Assembly (NCBI RefSeq): GCF_041261445.1
Contig: NZ_JBGCCU010000003.1
Location: 186,001 to 250,000, forward strand
Length of the DNA stretch: 64,000 nt
From: Catenulispora sp. EB89
GTDB taxonomy: Bacteria; Actinomycetota; Actinomycetes; Streptomycetales; Catenulisporaceae
Reading direction: 5' to 3'
In this document: positions 54,681 to 62,913 of the stretch, piece after piece
How the letters are laid out: each line of letters begins with the position of its first letter
Numbering within the stretch: the first letter of the stretch is position 1
Position numbers and translations under genes: made by a program
Notes under the pieces: model-generated
Seen by the model: only the letters and a program-made list of their open reading frames with translations
Database searches by the model: none
Told to the model about the DNA's origin: nothing

Positions 54681-56090
54681 TCACTCCCGGATCTGCGCCA
54701 TCGGGTTCCCGATCTGATCTCTCAGATCGGTATCGGGAGTCACCACGCTGTCGGCGTACGCCCGGACTCGGGCGGCCACGGTATCCGGTAAGCCGACTTG
54801 ATCGGTCAACCAGGCCGCCAGGTCCGGGATGGTTCGTAGGAGAATGTCGGCGAAGTCGGCGTTGTAGAGGTCGTGGATGCCGACGGCTGTCAAGGCGATC
54901 CGGTGCGGTGAGCAGGTGTAGGCGAACTCTGGGAACTCTTCGCTGAGCCAGGTGAAGGCAAGCTCACGGTAGACCTCCGCTTCCGTGAGCGGTTCGTCGT
55001 CGGCTGGGAAGTCCTCCGGCACCACGCTTCGACCGGGCCGATGTTCGGCGCGCCAGGCCATGAACTCGGCAATCCAGACGTCCTTGTCGACCTCCTGTTC
55101 CGGCAGAACCGTCGCCGTGGACCCGCCACCGTCCAGATGCTCCGAGCGGCACAGTTCCTGTGCCAGCCGGCGGCACCGGTGGAATTCCGCGTACTGCGGT
55201 TCCGACTCCCCTCCGGGACGGAACATGGAGGACGGCCCTGGGAGGATCCGTTCCGCCAGGTGAGCGTCGGACACTGGTTCGAGCTGGGCTCCGCTCGTGG
55301 CGTCCGGCCCGACCGCCGAGCGCCACGCGGCGAACGCCTGCTCGGCATCTCGGAAGTACCCGGCTCCGACGGTGTAGGGCTCGCCACCGCACACGTCGAT
55401 GTCCCACAGATACCAGCGGTCGGTGCCGTCAGCTGCCGCGAACGGAGCGGTTATGGCGAACCTGGTGCCGAAGACGTCCCGGCACCATTGCGCCGCCGCG
55501 GTCGGCGCCGCAACGATCGAGCCCTCGGGAAACGAAGCGACCGCGGTCCGCAGATCCTCGACGGCTCCGACGGGGATCCGAGCAGCTGGGTGCGGGACGA
55601 TCCTGGCCAACGCCACCAGCAGGCGCCACGTGCCGTCGCGATCGCTCGGCTCGTCGGTGGCCGCGACGGCTTTGACCGCCGCCAGGCAGGTCGCATCGGT
55701 GATTGCGTCGAGGAGTTGGTCCGGGTTGTAGGCGTCGAGAATCTCTGTTTCGCCTGATTCTCGTCGCGCGTCGGTCGAAGCGTCTTGGGCTGCTAGTGCC
55801 CGGCCCAGACGGCGGCACAGCTCGTCCTCGATCCATGACACCGTCTGGTCGGCAGCCGCCAGATCCGCGATGATCGGTTTGGCGTCGACTTTCGCGTGCC
55901 CTGTCCGCACCCGGTCGAGCTGCTGTCGATACTCCGCGAACGGATTCGTTGAGTGCGGCCACGCAGATCTGGCGGCGTGCTCCTGCCCTGCCTCTTCCTC
56001 CTCGAGGCGCCGAACGGCTGGGTTCCCCGAACGGCTCGCGCGGCTGGCCGGACGCTTGGGCTTCTTCTTGCGAGGTTTGGAAGCAGGCAC
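54681..56090 (-). CDS. Hypothetical protein with a basic tail, island cargo
   Basis: A 469-residue soluble protein I do not recognise. The N-terminus is strongly basic (KPRKKKPKRPASRASRSG), then Glu-rich (RRLEEEEAGQEHAA), and the rest looks globular, with WYLWDIDVCGGEPYTVGAGY near the middle. The basic start recalls proteins with SEC-C-like or nucleic-acid-binding tails, but no zinc motif is evident. It is convergent with the DUF3024 gene and lies inside the tRNA-associated segment. Confidence 0.65.
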   Translation of the reverse strand: MPASKPRKKKPKRPASRASRSGNPAVRRLEEEEAGQEHAARSAWPHSTNPFAEYRQQLDRVRTGHAKVDAKPIIADLAAADQTVSWIEDELCRRLGRALAAQDASTDARRESGETEILDAYNPDQLLDAITDATCLAAVKAVAATDEPSDRDGTWRLLVALARIVPHPAARIPVGAVEDLRTAVASFPEGSIVAAPTAAAQWCRDVFGTRFAITAPFAAADGTDRWYLWDIDVCGGEPYTVGAGYFRDAEQAFAAWRSAVGPDATSGAQLEPVSDAHLAERILPGPSSMFRPGGESEPQYAEFHRCRRLAQELCRSEHLDGGGSTATVLPEQEVDKDVWIAEFMAWRAEHRPGRSVVPEDFPADDEPLTEAEVYRELAFTWLSEEFPEFAYTCSPHRIALTAVGIHDLYNADFADILLRTIPDLAAWLTDQVGLPDTVAARVRAYADSVVTPDTDLRDQIGNPMAQIRE

Positions 56091-56400
56091 GCCCTGATTC
56101 TAAGAAGTCGTCACCCATCGGCGTGGGGATTCGGTTCATCCGCCCAACCGCGATCGTGGATACGACGCAGCGCACGATGCGGCTCGCGCCGCTGAGGACA
56201 TTCGATCCGGCGCGCTGGTGAGACGGATCAAATCGATCCGCCGACCTGTCTCAAGAAAAATCTATGCGATGTCCACACCTACGATTTTCTGGAAGGCTAC
56301 CCGACAGCGCCGTGGAACGACCGGCTGCGAGGCAGATTCCATGCTGACGGAGTCTCAGTTGGCCAACCGACCGACGACGACCCGGATCAGCGTTGCGGCA
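56091..56400. other. Gene-free stretch of the island
   Basis: This is the first half of a 616-base gap between the hypothetical gene and the integrase remnant. I see only short, unconvincing frames. The rest of the gap holds the degraded tRNA copy, a hairpin, and about 230 featureless bases (56,476-56,706). Confidence 0.45.
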
Positions 56401-56446
56401 GGTCAGCGGGTGTTCGAGTAGCGCAAGATCAGCTCCACATAGTGGA
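56401..56446 (+). other. Degraded tRNA-Ala 3'-end copy (attR-like)
   Basis: The string contains GGTCAG, a T-loop-like GTTCGAGT, and AGCTCCACATAGTGG. The last part matches the tRNA-Ala end and its flank (AGCTCCACACAGTGG) at 14 of 15 positions. The T stem no longer pairs. It lies 260 bases past the stop of the integrase remnant, in the usual attP position for actinomycete integrative elements. Confidence 0.5.
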
Positions 56447-56448
56447 AA

Positions 56449-56475
56449 GCGGCACCCTCCCTCGGAGGGTGCCGC
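56449..56475. terminator. Hairpin terminator beside the attR-like site
   Basis: A perfect 12-bp inverted repeat (GCGGCACCCTCC / GGAGGGTGCCGC) has a three-base loop. It could end transcripts of the leftward integrase gene. Confidence 0.7.
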
Positions 56476-56706
56476 ATTGCTGTTCAGGGCGTCGCGCCGC
56501 AGGTCGCCACCGTTTTCCAGCCCCACCGCCACGAAGGCTTTTGTCTCACTGCGGTTCGCCACTGATTACGCTTTGTCGGTGATCGCGAACTATTCGCGAA
56601 CTGATCTTGGTGAGACTTCGGTCGCGGCACGTTCTACGGGCGTACCTGACGTCACCGAGCCCAGTGAACTTGCCGCGGAATTTCGCGGCGACACTGGCGG
56701 GGCGGA

Positions 56707-57360
56707 TCAGCTCCTAACAGCCTCGATCTCTTCATGCGACAAGCGGCGCACAACGGTGTTCGGAGGACGGTAGAACTCGATCCCGCCGTCTTCGGTGCGC
56801 CGGCACAGCAGAGGTTCCTCCTGAGTAGCCCCTTTGTTCGATCCCGAAGCGAGTGCTTCCTCAACCCGTCGTAGGTCGCGTTCCTCCTGCCCGTCGATGC
56901 ATTTGGCGTAGACGGACAGCAGGACGTCCACGCTGTGGCCGGCCCATTCGGCGACCTGCGGGGCGCTGACGCCGGCATTGAGCCACGTCGAGACGGCGGC
57001 ATGACGCAGGTCATAAGGTCGTTTACCCAATGGGGAGTCGAACTCATCGCGGGCGAGTACTGCCTTGCGGGCCTTGGACCACAGGTCAGCGAAGGTGGCA
57101 TACCGAATGGTCTGCCCGTCGGCACGGACGAACAGGCGGCCGTCCGGCGCGGCGCCGAATTGCTTGAGGTGAGTGCGCAGGCATGCGACCAGTTCGGGGG
57201 GTGCGGGAACGCTACGGCTTTCGTGTTTGGCGCGGTATTTGAGGGTCTTTCGAGAACTGTCGTCGCCGCTGTCAGTCCACTCGCTGCCGACATAGGGGCT
57301 GGATTCCGCGAAACAGAGCCGACCTCAGCCTGTCTCCGGCAGCAGACAGTCCTGCCTGCG
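56707..57360 (-). pseudogene. Tyrosine-recombinase (phage-type integrase) remnant, 5' part lost
   Basis: The leftward frame encodes the catalytic half of an actinomycete integrase. It runs from RRQDCLLPETG at the IS border through GSEWTDSGDDS, KYRAKHESRSVPAPPELV and DLRHAAVSTWLNAGVSAPQV to AEWAGHSVDVLLSVYAKCID. The DLRHA arginine-histidine, the later GHS histidine and the nucleophile Tyr in SVYAK are intact. A TGA replaces the expected Trp codon after PETG (about 57,325). The N-terminal half is missing: the frame stops at the left end of the IS element, and no matching piece lies on its other side. Confidence 0.8.
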
Positions 57361-57387
57361 TAAGAGTCCGTTGTTCAACCGAGCATG
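57361..57387 (+). repeat. IS left terminal inverted repeat
   Basis: Starts TAAGAGTCCGTTGTTCAACC and ends GAGCATG. It pairs with 58,956-58,982. Confidence 0.85.
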
Positions 57388-57493
57388 CTCTTTGAGCTGG
57401 GAAAATAGTTCGGGTTTCGGCGCGTGAACGGTGCGTGGGGGCGGTAGGGCCTGCGGTGACGGTTCGGGGTGGGTTCGGCCGGGGAGGCGTGTG

Positions 57494-57940
57494 ATGGTTT
57501 CGGTGGATGGTCTGCTGGATGCCCATGAGGTCGCGGTGCGGGCACGAGTGGAGGAACTGCGGGTCCTGCTGGCCGATGCCGAAAGAAACCTCGAGCATGT
57601 GGCCATCACCCGGGACACGTTGCGGGTCGTGGTGGCCAATCGTGCGGCCGTTAGCGGCGGCGGGAGGGGATCGGCTGGCCAGGGCCCTGTGATGGCGTCG
57701 GGGGTGGCGGTGCCGTCTCGGCGGGAGGGTACGACCGAGCAGGTGCTGCCGGAGGGCTATCGCGGTTTGTGGCTGGCGGGCAGGTCGGCCGGTGACGGGG
57801 TGCGGGCCGGGGAGTTGGCCCGCGCGTTGGGGCTGCCGGCGACGGACTCGGCGCGGGAGCGGCTGCGAGGCAAGCTTAAACGGCTGGTCGCGCGGGGTTG
57901 GGCGGTCGAGGCGGCGCCGGGGGTGTTCCGGGTAGTGTGA
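57494..57940 (+). CDS. IS passenger protein, coiled coil plus winged-helix-like end
   Basis: A 148-residue protein. Residues about 5-45 are a heptad-rich helix (EVAVRARVEELRVLLADAER). The C-terminal half (GVRAGELARALGLPATDSAR, ERLRGKLKRLVARGWAVE) resembles a small winged helix. GGGGAGG precedes the ATG at 57,494. It lies wholly between the terminal repeats and is not a transposase. A regulatory role for the element is plausible but unproven. Confidence 0.65.
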   Translation: MVSVDGLLDAHEVAVRARVEELRVLLADAERNLEHVAITRDTLRVVVANRAAVSGGGRGSAGQGPVMASGVAVPSRREGTTEQVLPEGYRGLWLAGRSAGDGVRAGELARALGLPATDSARERLRGKLKRLVARGWAVEAAPGVFRVV

Positions 57941-57955
57941 CCGCTCCTTGCGGGT

Positions 57956-58862
57956 TCAGCGGTGGGCCAGGCGCCGGGTCATCACGACGGTCAGCGCCCA
58001 GTAGACCATCGCCTCGTGCGTGTCGGCACGTCTTTCGTAGTCCCGCACGCACCGCCGTCGCCTGGTGATCCAGGCTAGGGTGCGCTCGACCACCCAGCGA
58101 CGCGGCAGCACCTGGAACCGGTGCTTGTCGGTGCGTTTGACGATCTGAAGGCGTAGTCCGGCGAATGTCTCAGCGACCCAGGACACCAGCCGGCCGGTGT
58201 AGCCGGCGTCGGCCCAGACCAGTGCGATGCGCGGGCAGGCGGTCCGCAGCCGTTGAAGCAGTGGTCCGGCGCCGTCGCGGTCGTGGAGGTCGGCGGCGGC
58301 GACCAGCACCGTCAACAGCAGCCCGATCGTGTCGACGGCGATGTGCCGTTTGGTCCCGTCGATCTTCTTGCCTGCGTCGTAGCCACGCCGAGACCTGCCC
58401 ACCGTCTCGGCCGCGCGCAGCGACTGGGAGTCCACGACCCCGGCGGTCGGGTCCGGCGACCGGCCCAGGGTCCCACGGACCGCCCGGCGCAGCCGATCGT
58501 GCAGCACCGCCAGCAGTCCCTGATCGCGCCAGCGGCGGAAGAACCGGTATACCGTCGGCCAGGCCGGGAAAGTCGATCGGCAGCGCACGCCACTTCGTTC
58601 CGTTGTCGACCAGGCAGGCCACCGCGTCGATCATCTCCCGATGGCAGTAGCCCTCCGGGCGCCCGCCCCGGCCGTCCATCCAGGCCGGCACCGGGATCAT
58701 CGGGGCGATCACAGCCCACTGGGCATCGGTCAGATCCGTCGGGCAGGCGCGCTGGCGCACCGGGCGATCGGCCGCGTTGCCATGGCGATGAGCCAGGCAA
58801 ACACAGCACACGGCGCGCCGCGCGGCTCCGGCCCCGCCGATGGCGTCCAAAGAAGACACCAA
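57956..58862 (-). CDS. IS5-family transposase in two overlapping frames
   Basis: Frame A (58,862 to the 58,580s; a GTG at 58,760 is a likely start) gives the N-terminal domain CPTDLTDAQWAVIAPMIPVP to NGTKWRALPIDFPG. Frame B (58,588 to 57,956) continues PAWPTVYRFFRRWRDQG with the catalytic residues in GVVDSQSLR, LVWADAGYTG and RWVVERTLAWITRRRR (DDE). The frames meet at GACTTTCCCGGCC and joining them needs a +1 shift. Programmed frameshifting is known in this IS group, so the enzyme may be active. A simple indel is the alternative. Confidence 0.82.
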
Positions 58863-58955
58863 GGCCTCCGGCAGCTCGGTTGCGTAGACACCAACCAGCT
58901 ACACCGGAGGCCTTGCCCTACTCACCGATCACCCGAACGAGACCATCACAGCCTC

Positions 58956-58982
58956 CATGTTCGGTTGAACAACGGGCTCTTA
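58956..58982 (-). repeat. IS right terminal inverted repeat
   Basis: On the lower strand it starts TAAGAGCCCGTTGTTCAACC and ends GAACATG. It differs from the left repeat at two positions. Confidence 0.85.
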
Positions 58983-58996
58983 CATGCGATATCGCG

Positions 58997-60565
58997 TCAG
59001 GCGCGGTGTGACGGCCGACGGCGGACCAGCAACGTGCCGCCGATCAGGGCGAGTGCGCTGAGTGGAATGAGGACGAGGACATCGGTGCCGGTGTGGGCCA
59101 GCGCCTTGCCGCCTGCTGCGGACTGGCCGGCTGTGGTGGCGGCGGTCGTGCCGCCGGTCGTGCCGGCCGAGGTGCCGCCGGTTGTCCCACCGGTGGTGCC
59201 GCCGGTCCACCCGCCGGTCGTCCCGCCGGTCGCGCCACCAGTCGCGCCGCCGGTCGTCCCGGCCGTGGTACCACCAGTCGTCCCGCCGGTCGCGCCACCA
59301 GTGGTCGGACCGCCAGTCGTGCCGCCGGTAGTGCCTGCGGTCGTTACGCCAGTCGTACCGCCAGTCGTACCGCCAGTCGTCGTTCCGCCGGTGACCCCAC
59401 CGGTGGTGCCTCCGGTCGTCCCGCCGGTGGTGCCGCCGGTCGTGCCACCAGTGGTCGGACCGCCAGTCATGCCGCCGGTGGCGCCTGCGGTCGTTCCGCC
59501 GGTGGTCCCGCCGGTCGTCGTTCCGCCGGTGGCGCCACCAGTGGAGCCTCCGGTCGTCCCGGCCGTGGTACCACCTGTGGTCCCGCCGGTCGTGCCACCG
59601 GTTGAGCCACCGGTTGTGCCCGCAGTCGTTCCACCGGTGGTCGGGCCACCGGTCGTGCCGCCAGTCGTCGGGCCACCCGTGGTGCCACCTGTGGTGCCGC
59701 CGGTCGTCGGGCCGCCAGTCGTACCACCGGTGGTCGGGCCACCTGTGGTCCCGCCGGTCGTCGGGCCAGCCGTGGTGCCACCCGTGGTCGTGCCGCCCGT
59801 CGTGCCGCCGGTGGTCCCGCCGGTCTGGCAGGTCGGACGGGTGATGGTGTTGGTGTCGAGGGTGACCGACCCGTTCCGGGCCAGGGCACGGCCGTCGATC
59901 GTCGCGCTGGTGGTGACCGAGATCGACGTCAGGGCCAAGATGGTGCCCACGAACGTGGTGCCCGTGCCCAACGTCGCCGAACTGCCCACCTGCCAGTACA
60001 CATTGCACGGCTGGGCACCGTTGATCAGCAACACCCGACTGGCCGAGGCCGTGGTCAGCGTCGACCCGATCTGGAAGATGAACACCGCGTTGGGATCACC
60101 GTGCGCATCAAGCGTGAGCGTCCCGGTGAGCCCGATCGACGACGAAGCCGTGTAAACACCCGGCCCCTTCGTCAAACCACCGAGATCCCCCGCGACCGCG
60201 GCACTCGACGGCTGGCCCGCCGCGTCGTTGTACGCGATCGTCAAATCCGACTGCGCCTGCAGCGCCGCGGCATCAGCCGCATGCACAGCTCCGGCAACCC
60301 TGCCCGGAGGAAAACCGGTCACCGAGGCCCGCCCCGCCGGGCTCACCCCCAAATCCCCGGTGATCGTGGTGGGTCCCGTATTGGTCACGCCCTGACCGGC
60401 CAGCACCGCATAAGACTCCGCAGTCCCCAGCCCCACAGCCGTAGCAGCGTTCACCCGGGCTGGAAGGAACACCGCCCCGGCGACCACCAGCGACACGAGC
60501 AGACCCCCACAGACCCGGGCGGCGAACCCGTGACGGTGAGATCTAGCAGACAAGCTAGCTTTCAT
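58997..60565 (-). CDS. Cell-wall-anchored ice-binding-like (DUF3494) adhesin with Thr-Gly repeats
   Basis: A 522-residue surface protein. A signal peptide (1-41) precedes a DUF3494 beta-solenoid domain (about 42-245, AESYAVLAGQGVTNTGPTTI to LALTSISVTTSATIDGRALA). About 210 residues of TTGG-type repeats follow. The end is a sorting signal: LAHTG (489-493), a hydrophobic stretch and RRRPSHRA. LAXTG is the class E sortase motif of streptomycetes. The stalk would lift the solenoid off the wall, perhaps for adhesion to ice or other surfaces. The ATG at 60,565 has GTGGAG upstream. No sortase gene is in the window. Confidence 0.88.
   Translation of the reverse strand: MKASLSARSHRHGFAARVCGGLLVSLVVAGAVFLPARVNAATAVGLGTAESYAVLAGQGVTNTGPTTITGDLGVSPAGRASVTGFPPGRVAGAVHAADAAALQAQSDLTIAYNDAAGQPSSAAVAGDLGGLTKGPGVYTASSSIGLTGTLTLDAHGDPNAVFIFQIGSTLTTASASRVLLINGAQPCNVYWQVGSSATLGTGTTFVGTILALTSISVTTSATIDGRALARNGSVTLDTNTITRPTCQTGGTTGGTTGGTTTGGTTAGPTTGGTTGGPTTGGTTGGPTTGGTTGGTTGGPTTGGTTGGPTTGGTTAGTTGGSTGGTTGGTTGGTTAGTTGGSTGGATGGTTTGGTTGGTTAGATGGMTGGPTTGGTTGGTTGGTTGGTTGGVTGGTTTGGTTGGTTGVTTAGTTGGTTGGPTTGGATGGTTGGTTAGTTGGATGGATGGTTGGWTGGTTGGTTGGTSAGTTGGTTAATTAGQSAAGGKALAHTGTDVLVLIPLSALALIGGTLLVRRRPSHRA
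59120..59825 (-). repeat. Degenerate 12/15-base tandem repeats coding for Thr-Gly stalk
   Basis: The repeats encode GGTT, TTGGPTTGG and TTGGSTGG blocks of the adhesin. Third-position variation is frequent, so the array is old or has been homogenised unevenly. The reverse strand of the array is also open and would give a Pro-Val repeat, which is a by-product. Confidence 0.85.
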
Positions 60566-61301
60566 GATGACTCCACAATCCTTCAGAGACGTTCCGGCAT
60601 GTTCCACACTGACGCCTTAAACCCGAGAATCCATTCATCGGCTTTTTGGGCCCTTCGACCACCGAGGAAGACTCCGGACTTTTACGTATGAGCGGAACTA
60701 GGGAAAGTGGAACCATAGCCCTGAAAATGGGAATCAAAACGCACACGGAAGGCTTGACCGAAGAGTTATTAATCACGAATGAGTGAACGGCATTACGCCA
60801 TCTCAGGGACCCACCACGAGAACGGGACAGCCGCCACTCAGACACCTACAGGTCACTGAGCAGGCCTGGACCGCGCGAGGCTCGCCACGCGGAACAACCC
60901 GATGGCGACGCAACGGCAAGCCTCCGGAAGCGTTGCGTTATGGGCAATGAAGAGGGAAGGCGATGGGATCGCCTGGCGGAGGCTGCCGGAATCGGTGGCG
61001 TGATCCCCCGCCCTAGATGATTGAGTCCAAGGGCTCAGTCATCTAGACCTCCAGAATCAGGAGGCTACTTCGAGAGCCCATGTGACGACGCCGGCAGGCG
61101 ACTGCCAACCCTCGAACGGCCCAATCGGACCCGACGAACCCTGATGCCTAAACGCCCGCCGTGACCAGGGATGCAACCCTCTCGAGCCGAAGCGGCGGTC
61201 TCATCTACACACGAATTTCAACGTTTTGCGCATCTTATTCTGTAAAGATTGACATGTAGCGGTTACCTCCGCTGTCACCGTGGGTTGGGAAGGTCGAAAG
61301 T
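60566..61301. other. 736-base intergenic region between divergent surface genes
   Basis: It lies between the leftward adhesin gene and the first rightward WxL-like gene and holds no credible gene. The adhesin side (about 60,600-60,800) is AT-richer and probably has its promoter. The middle (60,870-61,065) is rich in complementary segments and is described separately. GGGAAGG near 61,287 is the ribosome site of the rightward gene. Confidence 0.6.
60870..61065 (+). ncRNA. Candidate structured RNA with a pseudoknot (leader or sRNA)
   Basis: Perfect complementary blocks are seen. ACGCAACG (60,908-60,915) pairs with CGTTGCGT (60,931-60,938). The loop sequence AGCCTCCG (60,919-60,926) pairs with CGGAGGCT (60,977-60,984), which makes a pseudoknot. 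AGGCGAT pairs with ATCGCCT (60,958-60,974). TAGATGATTGAG pairs with CTCAGTCATCTA (61,014-61,045) with one G-U. CCTCC pairs with GGAGG (61,048-61,064). The strand is assumed from the downstream gene. I match it to no known riboswitch class. Confidence 0.4.
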
Positions 61302-61829
61302 ATGCACAGGAACCGCATTGCCGTACTTGCTGCCGGAGTGGCGATGGTGCTCGGCACCGCGAGTCCGGCGCTGGCGGCCAGCTCCGGCACCACGGTCATC
61401 ACGTTCACGGTGAGCGCCGGCACATTGGACATCACCGTCCCGGCCGGGCCCGTGTCCATCGGCACCGTGACCCCCAGCACCTCGGCGCAGACGATCGGCC
61501 CCACCCCGCTGGGGAACGTCGAGGTGTTGGACAACCGTGGCGGGACCACCGGCTGGACGGCGACCGTGAGCGGGACGAACTTCGTCGGCCCCTCGACCGT
61601 CCCCATCAGCGCCGCCAGCTACACCACTCCCACCGCCACGGTCACCGGCACCGCCACGGTGGCCAACACGTCGGTCAACCCCCTGACGAACACCGCGAGC
61701 AACGTGCAGGTCGCGACTGCCGTCTCCGGAATCAACACCGCGACCTGGAACCCGACCATCACGATCGTCATTCCGGCGAACACGCTGGCCGGAACCTACA
61801 CCAGTACCCTGACTCACTCGGTCTCCTGA
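61302..61829 (+). CDS. Secreted WxL-like surface protein (copy A)
   Basis: A 175-residue secreted protein with a signal peptide (1-25, ending SPALAA). The beta-rich body has GGTTGWTATVSGTNFVG and closes with TATWNPTITIVIPANTLAG and TYTSTLTHSVS. The Trp-containing motif and the final AGTYT.TLTHS strand recall the C-terminal half of WxL domains, which bind peptidoglycan. It is a paralogue of the gene at 62,914-63,501. GGGAAGG lies upstream of the ATG. Family assignment is by pattern only. Confidence 0.7.
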   Translation: MHRNRIAVLAAGVAMVLGTASPALAASSGTTVITFTVSAGTLDITVPAGPVSIGTVTPSTSAQTIGPTPLGNVEVLDNRGGTTGWTATVSGTNFVGPSTVPISAASYTTPTATVTGTATVANTSVNPLTNTASNVQVATAVSGINTATWNPTITIVIPANTLAGTYTSTLTHSVS

Positions 61830-61865
61830 CCACGACACCCTGGCACGATAGAGACCTTCGGCGAA

Positions 61866-62882
61866 GTGCGAAAACTCTTCCCCCACTCGACGCTGGTGGC
61901 TGCGACCCTGGTCGCAGCCATCGCCGCGTTCACCCCGACCGCCCACGCCTCGACCCGGGCCGACACCGATGACCCCGCGGGCGGATTCGGCATCCGCCTG
62001 CTGGACGTTCCGGTATCAGAAGCGGACAACCCCCGAGCGATGCAATACGTCATCGACCACCTGATGCCGGGTACGACCATCCGCCGGCGGGTCGAGGTGT
62101 GGAACAAGTCGGAGTCCAGTCTCCACGTCAAGATGTATCCGGACGCGGCCCACATCGCTGACGGGTCCTTCACCGGCGACGACGGTCACACAGTCAGCGA
62201 CCTGACCACCTGGACGACGCTGAACGAAGACAGCCTGGACATCCCGCCAGGCGCCCGCGCAGCCGACACCGTGACGATCTCGGTGCCGGACGACGCCGCC
62301 CCGGGCGAGCGATACGCGGTGATCTGGGCCGAAGTGGACACACCCGGCACCAGCGGCGTCATCCTCGCCAACCGCGTCGGGACCAGGATCTATCTGTCGG
62401 TCGGGGGCCACAACCCTCCCCCGTCGAACTTCACCGTGGACACCCTCACAGCCCAGCGTGACCTCTCGGGCAAGGCACTGGTGCAGGCCATGGTCCACAA
62501 CACGGGCGGACGAGCCATCGACCTGTCGGGCGGCCTGACCTTGACCGAGGTCTCGGGCGCACTGTCAGCCGGACCCTATCCCGCCCGGCTGGGCACCACC
62601 CTGGCACCGGGACAATCCGAGCCGGTGACGATCCCCGTGACCGACCCGGTCGGAGCCGGCCCGTGGAAGGCCAAAATCGAGCTGAGGAGCGGACTGCTCG
62701 ACGAGACCTACCAGGCGCAGATCACGTTCCCGAACTCCGCCGGCTCCGCCGTACCGGCCGCGGCACAACGGGCACTCCACGGAAGCGGCAACCATCTGAC
62801 GCTCGCCTTGGGCAGCGGTCTGGCCGCAGCACTGCTTGCCGTAGCCGCACTCACCTATCACCGACACAGAAGAAGAGCCTGA
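61866..62882 (+). CDS. DUF916-like WxL-partner protein, membrane-anchored
   Basis: A 338-residue protein with a signal peptide (1-28), a beta-sandwich region like DUF916 (FGIRLLDVPVSEADNPRAMQ, HLMPGTTIRRRVEVWNKSES, then RVGTRIYLSVGG), and a second domain (about 190-290). One transmembrane helix (LALGSGLAAALLAVAALTYH) ends in HRRRA. In Firmicutes DUF916 proteins are partners of WxL proteins in wall-bound complexes. Here it begins 36 bases after WxL-like copy A. The GTG start has only a weak ribosome site. Confidence 0.72.
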   Translation: MRKLFPHSTLVAATLVAAIAAFTPTAHASTRADTDDPAGGFGIRLLDVPVSEADNPRAMQYVIDHLMPGTTIRRRVEVWNKSESSLHVKMYPDAAHIADGSFTGDDGHTVSDLTTWTTLNEDSLDIPPGARAADTVTISVPDDAAPGERYAVIWAEVDTPGTSGVILANRVGTRIYLSVGGHNPPPSNFTVDTLTAQRDLSGKALVQAMVHNTGGRAIDLSGGLTLTEVSGALSAGPYPARLGTTLAPGQSEPVTIPVTDPVGAGPWKAKIELRSGLLDETYQAQITFPNSAGSAVPAAAQRALHGSGNHLTLALGSGLAAALLAVAALTYHRHRRRA

Positions 62883-62913
62883 ACACGCCGGCTGGGCGGT
62901 GTTACAACACGTG

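Larger units (their letters stand above)
57361..58982. mobile_element. Complete IS5-type insertion sequence with passenger gene
   Basis: The 1622-base element is bounded by 27-bp terminal inverted repeats that match at 25 positions. It holds a leftward two-frame transposase and a rightward passenger gene that end 15 bases apart. No exact target duplication is visible; the flanks read GCCTGCG on the left and CATGCG on the right. It has cut an integrase gene. Confidence 0.85.

Noticed and set aside
57354-57360. A target-site duplication for the IS element
   Set aside because: The two flanks (CCTGCG and CATGCG) are alike but not identical, and the TAA/TTA ends are part of the inverted repeat.
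59120-59825. Regular short repeats that could suggest a CRISPR array
   Set aside because: Units are 12-15 bases, have no unique spacers and are in frame with an adhesin; no cas genes are near.
58641-60155. A 504-codon + strand frame rich in PVVPPVVP repeats
   Set aside because: It is the reverse of the Thr-Gly repeat of the adhesin, and it crosses the IS end. It has no signal peptide or sensible start.
60901-60985. Similarity to a cyclic-di-GMP-I riboswitch (GCAAGCCTCCGG)
   Set aside because: The short string resembles one conserved block, but the second conserved half and the tetraloop/receptor arrangement are absent. The best pairings form a different shape.
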